From NCBI GenBank assembly GCA_964030785.1, contig OZ034975.1, positions 2,178,701 through 2,242,700 on the forward strand: a DNA stretch of 64,000 bases. The letters run 5' to 3'. The translations under genes and the position numbers were made by a program. Positions 40,921 through 49,926 of the stretch are shown here, piece by piece. Positions within the stretch are counted from its first letter, which is position 1, and each line of letters opens with the position of its first letter. The notes beneath the pieces were generated by a model, which saw only the letters and a program-made list of their open reading frames with translations, searched no databases and was not told where the DNA came from. This stretch comes from Siderastrea siderea (lineage: Eukaryota > Cnidaria > Anthozoa > Scleractinia > Rhizangiidae).

Positions 40921-43721
40921 ATGACACCCGGAGAGCTGTGGTGGATCTGCATTTCCTGTAAGTAGCTTAGAATCTCACAGAGCAGTTTTCAATTGAGAAT
41001 CGAAAGTAAAACTCATCTGCTTTGGCTTTCCCAAGCTCTGTGATTGGTCTAAAAACTCGCGACAGTTTTCCAACTAATGTAAAGCGCCAGATTCTCTGGA
41101 CACGAGCATCACAAAAAAAAAAAAAAAAAAATTAAGAGACAATGTACTGCTCAGTAGTTTTGATTTAAAGTCACACTTTAAGATTTCATTCACAGACTCA
41201 AAAATAAGAACCAGCTTATACAACATAATAGGCAGCACCACAGGAAAATACTGCTCAGTAGCTTTCATTTAATTTGAATGGTCACACTTTAGGATTGCAT
41301 CCACAGAGTCAAAAGTTAGAACCACATTGAATGGCTCTAGGTAATGTATAATTGCAGTAATTACTTCACGATTTCTTTGTAGTCTTTGCTACCACAACCT
41401 CAGCACTAGAATGTGAATCCTATGACATCAAATGTGAGATTGCTGACTCTTCCTCGTCTGTAAACTCCACGTGTTCATCATTACAGCAGTGTGTCCACAC
41501 CCCTGGAGTAACGCCAGCGTGCTATGCTATGTTTGGGCGAAACGACCAGGGCGAATTAAGCGTTGTATCGAAGGGATGTGTACAGAAAGACGGCCATGAC
41601 TGCAAGTCCTCGTCAGTATGCAGAGAGCAGGAAAATAGCTTTGGTAAAATACCACCTAGTCTATTCTATTGCTGCTGCACGGAAGACAGATGTAACCAAG
41701 ATGTTTTGGTGTTTGTTAGTGAGAAGAAGAAGGAGGAGAAGGAATATGAAAGAGGTGGTAAGCTTTTTAAACTTATGTCCCACATTATTTAACGCCCATG
41801 ATAAAAAGCAAGCATTTTTTCCACCTACGATGAACGACATGCAACGCGTTTCACAACATATTCAACGTCGAACGTATTAGTAAGTTATAAATGCGCCTCT
41901 TATTTTTGCATACCTGTTGTCTCTGTTGTGACGCGCTTTACTGCGCTTTGTTCTATTATTTTTCAGATATTCAGAAGTCGATCAGACAGTTGACATGGTT
42001 GATCTGGGCTCAATTTGTCACCGTGGCGATAATAAGCGGCTTAATCATGGCTGCATGGATCGTGCGCCATGTGTTTTGTATTAAACGTCGACACCTGTCA
42101 TCTCAAGTGTCCTGTGATAAAGGTATATCGTCGTGCTTTGCTGACAGTGAAAAATCAGAATAAAAAATGAATCAATTCATGGTATTTAGAAATATCAACC
42201 ACTGGTAGTTTTCATGCAGGTCCTCTGCATCCATATTGAACTGGAATTTGGAAAAGTTGCATTGGTTTAGTGAAAGGAGGAAAACCGGTGGGTACTGGGT
42301 ACTGTGTTAACCACTGGGGGTACTGTGGTAACCACTGGGGGTACTGTGGTTACTACTGTGGGTGCTGTGGTTTCTACTGGGGGTACTGTGGTTTCTACTG
42401 GGGGTGTTGTGGTTACTGATCGGGGTAGGGGTTCTGCAGTTACTACTGTGGTTACTACGATCGCGCCCTGTACTTTACAGAAGAGGAGGACCTTCCTTGG
42501 CTGGGTTCAAGAAAGAGCTTTTATCCCTGTTTTTGTGTTCCAATGCATTATGGGACTGGTGTAACACCAAGCCCTCCGAGTCACATTATCGTTAGTATGC
42601 AAAACACTCAGTCTCGATCGCTGTTTCACTTGAAATCCGAATAGATCTAAACGTTGATACTTGCAAGGGGCCGAAAGCGTGGATTCTCACCTCGCACACT
42701 CATCTCACTCTAAGCATAATTAATAAAAGAATCTGGTTATGAAGCTCAGCAAAGTCCTTTGTTTTATGTTTTTGTGACCGTTTTTAGCCTTGACGGTGCA
42801 CAAACAACAATAGGTTTTGAATTTTGCACGAGCAACGAACCAATAAAAATGTCACTGTTAAGTTATTCAGCCATAGTGTGTGATTGTAAAACAAAAGATT
42901 GTGCACTTTCGTAGAACTTTCAACATAAATTGCAGCACCTCTGTTATGGCCTTTGAAACTTGCAAGGTTTCATAACCAGTCCCTCGAGTAACTATGCTCT
43001 AAGTATTCACACTCGCTCTAGACTTTTTTTTAACACCGCGCGGGTACGTATCCAGGCTCGCGGACCAATTAGGGAACTTAAGCAACCACGATGGCGACGC
43101 CGAGGGAAACGTCACTTTAAAAATGACTTCCAAATATTTCGAACTTCTTTGCGATAGTTTCAACTCGTTCAATCTATCTAATGTACCCGAACAATCCGGG
43201 AGCTGACTCGCCAGTGTATGGACGGCGTTACAGTTTAGGTAGAAAAAAAAATTCACTGATATGTGTTCAAGTCTAAACCTTTGAATTTGGCCATTTCACG
43301 TTGTTGTTTTGTAGAGGACGGCAAAGAAATGTACCAAAATCTGTATCGCACGAGGAGAGTCATTGTTTTGCTAATTAAACCTTTTGTTTTGTGACAGCCG
43401 TCGCCGTCGTGTTTGCTTAAGTTCCCTAATTATTATTCCCTAAATATTTACGTCGTTAATATAGGACTCTACAGAAAGAAGCTATGAAACATGGAACAAT
43501 ATAATCATTTTTTCTCTTTTGCAGGAACTCATGGACTTCAAAACACCTCTCACTGGACGAAGAAAGACTTTCAGCTGATCACGTGCCTTGTTCGAAGCAA
43601 GTTTGGTGAAATATGGCAGGCCAGACCGCATGGCTCTAAACAAGTTGTCCGCATACGATTGTCGGCGGGCTCGGATGACGTCTATGTTTACGACAGACTC
43701 GCCATGTCTAATAACACTTAA
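40921..43721 (+). CDS. BMPR2-like TGF-beta/BMP type II receptor truncated in the kinase N-lobe (254 aa)
   Basis: Four exons: 40921-40957, 41383-41757, 41967-42122, 43525-43721, with GT-AG sites and matching phases. Seen: signal peptide (residues 1-20, hydrophobic WWICISFFA); a Cys-rich ectodomain (about 21-125) ending in the type II receptor signature YCCCTEDRCNQD, with a PPSLFYCCC region resembling BMPR2; a charged KKKEEKEYE juxtamembrane run; one membrane helix (about 149-172); then a kinase start (KDFQLITCLVRSKFGEIW). The glycine loop keeps only its last Gly, the VAVK lysine is Arg (VVRIR), and translation stops at residue 254, about 45 residues into the N-lobe. No further kinase exon is visible before 48 kb. 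Known: a receptor without kinase can act as a decoy, as BAMBI does for type I. Inference: decoy/pseudoreceptor, or a young pseudogene with an intact reading frame. Intron 1 contains 106-bp satellite monomers. Confidence 0.8.
41143..41323 (-). repeat. 106-bp satellite, about 1.7 copies, in intron 1 of the type II receptor gene
   Basis: TGTACTGCTCAGTAG, CACACTTTAAGATTTCATTC, CACCACAGGAAAATACTGC and AGCTTTCATTTAATTTGAAT match the monomer. A run of about twenty A bases precedes it. Confidence 0.75.
42287..42465 (+). repeat. GGGGGTACTGTGGTTACTACT minisatellite
   Basis: About eight imperfect units of roughly 21 bp (CTGGGGGTACTGTGGTT). The seven-codon periodicity makes open frames rich in TVVT or WFLLG. 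Intron 3 of the type II receptor gene. Confidence 0.85.
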
Positions 43722-43852
43722 CGTTCACGCGACAAGAATTGTATAAAAGAAGAGCGATTTTTGTGGGATGTTAATGTCAAGTGTAAAGTTTCAAGTTTAT
43801 TTATTAGGCAGTAGCTAGAAAGATAAAACGAAACCGTAACGCTTATGTACAT

Positions 43853-43985
43853 TCCGTATTTCCTCGAATAAGCGCCCACGCTCTAATAAGCGCCCTCCCC
43901 CGGATAAGCGCCTACCCCCTAGGCCATAATATCAAACAAGCGCCCTCTCTCGAATAAGCGCCCCCTCCCCTCCCCCCTCACTTTC
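43853..43985. repeat. GAATAAGCGCCC repeat fragment
   Basis: Starts CCGTATTTCCTCGAATAAGC and repeats AATAAGCGCCC four or five times. A matching inverted GAGGAAATACGG lies at 59518-59529 beside related GGGTGATTATTT sequence. Confidence 0.65.
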
Positions 43986-44317
43986 TTAAACAGTAAGGAT
44001 ACAAGGAAAACCTGTTTCTATTGCCACTTTATTCATAACTTTTTGTCAAGTTTGCAAGAAAGTTTTCGAATGAAGATTTTTCCACCGTCAGCTGCAATTG
44101 AACCACTAGTGAATACGATAAAAAAATTAGGAAAAATTATAGAAATTTAGAATATAGTAATAAACACGTTGACTATGACTTTTTGCAAGGGCAAGAAACT
44201 TTGTAATATTATAATCTAGCGAGTGAATTATTTCTTGTGTTATAGGTATGAGTTTGATCGCAAGAGGAAATAATTAACCATAAGAAAGTATTTGTGGGAA
44301 TACGTAAATTTACTTGG

Positions 44318-44752
44318 TTCTAAGAAATGAATGAAACAGATGATAAGTACACACTGAAAATTCTGGGGAAAAAATTTCGAGCTCCCAGCAGGAATCGAAC
44401 CCACGACCTTCCAGTTACCGGTTTCTCTAACCACTGAGCTATGGTGACTCATATGGTGAGCAGGTCGGAGGCTTGGGGTAAAGTCTCAGGACTTCGCATT
44501 TCACTAAATCTCTAAGTGTACACAACACTTATTTAATGTGCTTGACGCAGAGATTTAGTGAGATGCGAAGTCCTAAGACTACCCCAAGCCTGCGACCTGC
44601 TCACCATAAGAGTCACCATCGCTCAGTGGTTAGAGCATCCTCGGAACCGTTAACTGGAAGGTCTTGGGTTCGATTCCTGCTGGGGGCTCCGAAATTTCAG
44701 TTTTCCGAGAATTTTCAGTGTGTTCTTATCATCTGTTTCATTTTCATAGTAT
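44318..44752. repeat. Fold-back of two tRNA-like SINE heads
   Basis: Two copies face each other around a short loop (about 44514-44549). Each arm has a tRNA-like head with A-box GCTCAGTGGTTAGAG and B-box GGTTCGATTCC, then a tail ending near AATTTTCAGTGTG. The left arm is in minus orientation and the right arm in plus. The anticodon arms are imperfect, so these are not functional tRNA genes. Confidence 0.7.
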
Positions 44753-45314
44753 TGTGTGGTTGGCTGGTTCACTAAGAAATCAATGTCGAGAAATTTCGAT
44801 TTATGTCCAAGGCAGCTTTAATTTCGGTGCCTGGTGAACTTATCAAAGACGTCAACAAAGAACTCTATTCGTTTATTTGGAAGGGAAAAGATAAAATTAA
44901 ACGTTCAGCTTTAATAAACGACATTGGAGATGGCGGCCTGAAAATGCTTGATCTTGAAGCCATGATTGCTGCGCAGCGAATTATGTGCCTTAAGAAATAT
45001 GTTGAGGAACACGAAAGCCCGTGGAAAAATGCTTTAGACTTCTATCTAGCGAAAGTAGGTGGCAAATTTCTGCTACATTGTAATTTTGAGAGTCGAAGGT
45101 TACCTATCTTTTTACCTGCCTACTACAAGGAGTGTTTAGATGGTCCTCCGTGAACAATTATGATTCAGTATCTTATGAGGGCATTATGAATCAAATAATC
45201 TGGAATAACAAGCATATACTAAGTGAGGGGAAATCCTTTTTTTTCAGCCTTTTTTAATGACCTAGGGATTGTCAAAGTCGGCGACCTGGTTTCTAAGTAT
45301 CGTATCTTCCTTAA

Positions 45315-45784
45315 AAGAGAAGGTCACTCCAGAAACGGTGTATTTTTCGAAATTGCCAATAAAAAGATAATACTAAGTTGAGTTACTGACCGTGGTTTTA
45401 GTTTCTAAAGCGCATCCGATCCCACTGAAATTCCTCTCCAAAGAGGGCCAAAATTCAACACTGCGCGCCGCCATTTTGAATCGTACTTAGCAGCCTTGTC
45501 TCTTGTCCGTGACGTCAATTTGTACAACGAGACCAGCGGTCGGGTAACGTGGGTTCTGAAAAACGAGCCCACGTTACCCGACCGCTGGTCTCCTTGTACA
45601 ATTTGACGTCACGGACAATTCAAAATGGCGGCGCCTAGTGTTGAATTTTGGCCCTCTTTGGAGAGGAATTTCAGTGGGATCAGATGCACTTTAGAAGCTA
45701 AAACCACGGTCAGTAACTCAACTTAGTGTTATCTTTTTATTGGCGATTTCAAAACATACACCGTTTCTGGAGTGACCTTCTCCT
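45315..45784. mobile_element. 470-bp MITE with TTAA target duplication, inside the LINE
   Basis: TTAA flanks both ends (45311-45314, 45785-45788). The termini are inverted repeats A(A/G)GAGAAGGTCACTCC, and almost the whole element is one fold-back, with a centre at the GGGTTCTGAAAAACGAGCCC loop. Removing it with one TTAA restores the LINE reading frame across the site. TTAA duplication suggests piggyBac-type mobilisation (inference). Confidence 0.85.
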
Positions 45785-46704
45785 TTAAGAGTAGCAAGAT
45801 CGTAAATTCCTCATTATCCCCTTGTTTCTCTTTCGTTTTGATGGGTATCGTTAACGCCATTCCAAGGAAATGGCGTTTATTAATTAAGGCAAACTCATAT
45901 TGTGCACCTCTCCCCTTTGAACGAACCCTCTTTCAAATAACAATTGCGGGTAAATTGGTTGACCTTTTAGATGTTACTTCGAAAATGGTTTACAACGAAT
46001 TCCGATCTTATAAGCAAACTCCACCCACTGCTAAGGCTAAACTTATGAGTACATACCCTAATCTTTCAATAGAGTGGAAAAGGTTATATTATCTAGCCTT
46101 TGAAATTACTCTCGATACTAAACTGCGAGAATTTCAGTATAAATTACTTAATTTGATTATTTTTACGAATAAAAACCTTTATCAATTCAAAATGGTAGAA
46201 ACCCCCTTATGCGCCTTTTGTAACAAGGAGGAGGAATCCCTGGAGCATTTACTGTATTTCTGTAAGCCTTCAAGATTTTTTTTGGAAAGAACTTTTATCT
46301 TGGCTTGCTAATGAATTCAATATATCGTTTAATGTTACTCTTTTAGGTATTCTATTTGGGAAATTTGCTATTGGCAAAGATTTTCTCTTAATCAAAATCA
46401 CATACTCTTTCTCTCTAAATTTTTCATCTATAAATGTAAATATTCCAAACTCACTCCGTCTCTCACAGTCTTTAAAGCTAAGTTGAAAGCGATATATGAG
46501 TCAGAATTGTATATTGCGAAAAAGAATGGAATTCTTCTTAAGGACTTCAAGAAGTGGGAATCACTTCTTTCGTTTTTTTTTCTTGACGACTTACACTTTT
46601 GCTCTTCTTTATCAATTATTGCCTATTACATATTTAGCTACCCATGAACAGAAACAAGTGACCTAATTTTAAATGTTTGAAATTGGTTCTTTGCATTTTG
46701 GCCG

Positions 46705-46770
46705 CGTTTATCTTATTTATCTTATTTATTTATTTATTTATTTATTTTTATTTATTTATTTATTCATTTT
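46705..46770. repeat. TTTA microsatellite in the LINE 3' UTR
   Basis: Repeated TTTA/TTTAT units, AT-only. Confidence 0.8.
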
Positions 46771-47776
46771 TTGCTATTTACAATGTCTGTGTTTTTTTTG
46801 TGGTAGTGTAACCGTAGTGTATTCACTTAGTTTTTTTTTATATTTTTGCGTACTGTGATTGTAAGTGCACTGAAAACCAAATAAAAGTTATATACAAAAA
46901 TGTCGAGAAATTTCAGCTCACGAAATTCTCATTTGAAAAACACGATCAGAATGAGCATTAGGGTGAGAGACGGCGAATTAAGAGTGGCGTTATATGTGGT
47001 TGTGCGCAAAACATGAAAGAAGTGAAGAACAACAAAGGGCAGATTCTGTGAGCGGTTAGTTGGGAAAGAAAATGGACAGTGAAGAGTTTAACAGTTGCGG
47101 AAGTTGTGACGTCGTTTTCATGACCATTAAAAACTGTATTGCTGTAATCCTTGTTTTAAATCATTTTCTGTTTAACTAAACGGTGAAAATAAAGGTTACC
47201 ATTAAGGACGAACCATCACTCGTTTTAAAATAAAACTGTTGGTATAATTTCACAATTTGCGCTTAAGGTATCGTTGCCTCTCGCTTTTTATCGTGAACAA
47301 TAACATGCCAACTATAATAAACATATAGAGCTATAGTCGAGACTATCTAAAAGTATAAGTTAGACCTGGATTAAGGTTAAGACCTTAAGACAAAGATTTC
47401 ATAAACTACGTCTCAGTGAGTCTAATAGAACTTGGGCATGAAAGTGGCTTTTAAGGACATTGACTTTGTCCAAGAGAAAATGATATTTTTTCTTGCTTTG
47501 TCTAAGCTCCTTTGAAGACTGGCTTTTTACTCAAGGTATATGATGCCATATGCCGTCACTGCTATATTTGGAAGGCTCGCAGTTTCAAAAGAAATGACCA
47601 AATTCTCTTTCTTTTCTTGCTTTCCTTCGTTTCCCTTCGAGCTTTGGGTAATTTGGCAGATTAATCCTGTGGTTGAGTATGTCGCAAAACAATTATTGCA
47701 CTTAATTAGATGTTTGTCTTATGTAAATTCGTTGCCAACTTCGAGCTGCGCGCAAATTTCGTGGAATAACTGATTC

Positions 47777-47852
47777 ATCTCGTACCCAGATCTTCCTCGG
47801 TTAAGCGAGATCTCACATTTCAGTACGCATAAGTGAGATTTGGGTGCGAGAA
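47777..47852. repeat. Hairpin of the CTCGTACCCAG family
   Basis: CTCGTACCCAGATCTTC faces TTTGGGTGCGAG with inner GAGATCTCAC and GTGAGAT. Same end motif as the 53152 hairpin. Confidence 0.6.
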
Positions 47853-48509
47853 TAATAACTGATTGTTAATTTTCAGAACTTGACAAACTGTAGACTACGG
47901 AGAACAAATTTAAACCTACCGACCCTACTTTAAATCGGTTGAGACGATTGTTTTTTTACCCCTATATATACTTTGTTGAAGTAATCCGCCCCTGTGACAT
48001 TCAATCAAGTTGTTCAATCATTGCAGGTTTGTAGTAGCTTAGCTCTTCAGTTTCACCCATTCATCATTGACCTATCAAGACAAATAAGTCTTGTAACGAC
48101 TTCATGAAACCAAAGTATCAGCATCTGGCTAATCGCAAGAAACATGATAAAATGAACCAATCAGAACCTGAGGTAAGCAGTAACCATGGTAACAAGCGCG
48201 GGAAACTTATAACCTGCTCCTAACGTTGGAAAACGCACGAAAGTCAATTAGCCAAGTGAAAACTGATCACTTTATTTGTGATGGGTTACAAACAGCAGGT
48301 ATGATATCCTCAGAGGCTCGGGGTGGTTGGTCGGACGGACGATAAAAACTTTTTTCCCATTAAGCCTGGGTCTCCGAGGATGCAGGTTTGCGAGATTGAT
48401 GTGAGATTCTTTAGAGTTTGTGCAAACTATAATAATAATATTTAAACAATGTGTAATATATCGCGCAGTTATAGGAATGATTTGATCCTTCAGGTGAGGG
48501 CCAGAACGT

Positions 48510-48665
48510 CATGCTAGCCCACATATAGGGCAAGAACGTCATGCTAGCCCACATATAAGGCACTAATGTGAAGGTAAGTGAGTACAAGTGAAGGGAAGTG
48601 AGTACAAATGAAGGAAAGTGAGTACAAATGAAGGAAGTGAGTACAAGTGAAGGAAAGTGTGTGTT
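48510..48665. repeat. Short tandem repeats beside the GPCR 3' end
   Basis: CATGCTAGCCCACATATA occurs twice 31 bp apart, followed by five copies of GTGAAGGAAAGTGAGTACAA with small variation. Confidence 0.75.
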
Positions 48666-48762
48666 AGTGGAGGTAGGAGCGTTAATCAGTTGGTGTATAT
48701 ATTCATATAGGATTGTAATGTTATTAGTGCCTTGTATGTGGGCTAGCAAGTCAGTTGGTGTG

Positions 48763-49926
48763 CTATATCGAAATACAGTCCATTTCTCCATTTCCTGGTT
48801 TGAACACTTCATTATTTTCCTTTGTTGCGGAGTACCGCTGATCTGTGCCTGCCAGTTGTTCAAATCCCAGCACCTCCCCTGTGGGGATGTTATCTTTTGA
48901 GAGAGTCATTGTGGACGTAGTGCGCAGCCTCAGTCGTGACATGAATGTGTCTAGCCAGCTGGTATCTGTGACTCTGTAATCTTCACTGGAACTATCGCGG
49001 CGGCTTTGCCTTGAACAGCACGCGCATCTCGGGAATCTACCTCTTCCACAGCAGCAGATGACGTAAAAGTAAGTGCTTCGCATTTCTTTACTACGGAGTG
49101 CATAAATAATAGGATTCATACCTGAATTAATCAGGGCAATAATCGGAATCACCAAATCATAAGGTTCGTCCACATTGCAAGTATCACAAACGCAATCCAC
49201 GAGAACAAGGATCAACCAGGGAAGCCAGCAAATAGTAAACACACCTAGCACGGTCATGAGCGTCTTTTGCAGACGCGCTTGGCGTTCTATTTGCGCCTTC
49301 CAGTCAGCATCTTCCATATGCCGTGATACTTGCCGTGCGGTTTTTACAACATGGCGGTAAATAACAAAATACAGGATATAGATGACCACGAGAATGATAA
49401 ACTCGAACGCAATGACAAACCGGAGGTAATTTCTGCTCAAGCCGTTGTAAGTACCCGAGCAGAGAGTGTCGTTTAAACAGTTCCAACCCAGGATGGGTGC
49501 GGATCCAATTGCCATGGAAACCAGCCACGTGAGAAGCACCGCTGCGATGCATCTGCGCCTGCGTTTCGGGTCGCCAAGATGCGAATGAACTGAAAGCGTA
49601 GATAGCTCAACACATCGATCAACTGCTACTGATAGTAAGCTGCAAAGAGAAGCTGTTAATGAGACCACTGTCCCTCCATATTTGAGAAACCACACAGTTT
49701 TGTGGGATACATCAAATTCTAACCCTCCAGCGTACATGAACATAAACATCACTCCGGCTAATGCGTCTGCTACGGCCAGATTCGCGATGTAGACATAAGT
49801 TGTTGTGTGCAACTTCTTGTTCGTGAAGACTGTTATAATCACCAGAAGATTCTCAATCATTATAAACGAGCCAAGAGTCAGGCCAGCGATTTTAATTAAT
49901 TGACCGTCTTCCTCCTCTTCTGCCAT
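48763..49926 (-). CDS. Class A (rhodopsin-like) GPCR, single exon, MECA/EDG-like
   Basis: 387 aa in one exon. Seen: TM1 with IENLLVI (N at about residue 26), TM2 LAVADALAG (Asp54), TM3 ending DRC instead of DRY, TM4 Trp, ECL2 GSAPILGWNCL with further Cys inside the loop, TM6 FTICWLPW, TM7 NSGMNPIIYAL, then a Cys-rich possible palmitoylation run (ICCCGRGRFPRCACC) and a Ser/Thr-rich tail. The N-terminus is very short. The usual Cys at the start of TM3 is absent while ECL2 has internal Cys, as in the melanocortin/EDG/cannabinoid/adenosine (MECA) group; the ligand cannot be named. The frame is open 20 codons further upstream (to 49986), but an ACACAG acceptor-like site lies just before this Met, so a 5' UTR intron is plausible and this start is preferred. 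Confidence 0.9.
   Translation of the reverse strand: MAEEEEDGQLIKIAGLTLGSFIMIENLLVIITVFTNKKLHTTTYVYIANLAVADALAGVMFMFMYAGGLEFDVSHKTVWFLKYGGTVVSLTASLCSLLSVAVDRCVELSTLSVHSHLGDPKRRRRCIAAVLLTWLVSMAIGSAPILGWNCLNDTLCSGTYNGLSRNYLRFVIAFEFIILVVIYILYFVIYRHVVKTARQVSRHMEDADWKAQIERQARLQKTLMTVLGVFTICWLPWLILVLVDCVCDTCNVDEPYDLVIPIIALINSGMNPIIYALRSKEMRSTYFYVICCCGRGRFPRCACCSRQSRRDSSSEDYRVTDTSWLDTFMSRLRLRTTSTMTLSKDNIPTGEVLGFEQLAGTDQRYSATKENNEVFKPGNGEMDCISI

Larger units (their letters stand above)
44798..46898 (+). mobile_element. 5'-truncated LINE (L1-like) with target-site duplication, interrupted by a MITE
   Basis: The directly repeated AATGTCGAGAAATTTC lies at both ends (44782-44797 and 46899-46914), marking a 16-bp target-site duplication. 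The frame at 44803-45153 (FIWKGKDKIKRS, GGLKM) continues after a frameshift and, beyond the inserted MITE, at 45772-46311 with the zinc-type motif CAFCNKEEESLEHLLYFC. The 3' UTR has a TTTA microsatellite and AATAAAA. Frameshifts (near 45145 and in a T-run near 45245) make it inactive. Confidence 0.85.

Noticed and set aside
42304..42595. Open frames rich in TGGTVVT or WFLLGV
   Set aside because: Product of a 21-bp minisatellite with seven-codon periodicity inside a receptor gene intron.
43491..43524. Upstream ATG (43491) for the last type II receptor exon as a separate gene
   Set aside because: The frame upstream of the TTTTGCAG acceptor at 43524 is intronic; the exon joins in phase to the membrane-helix exon.
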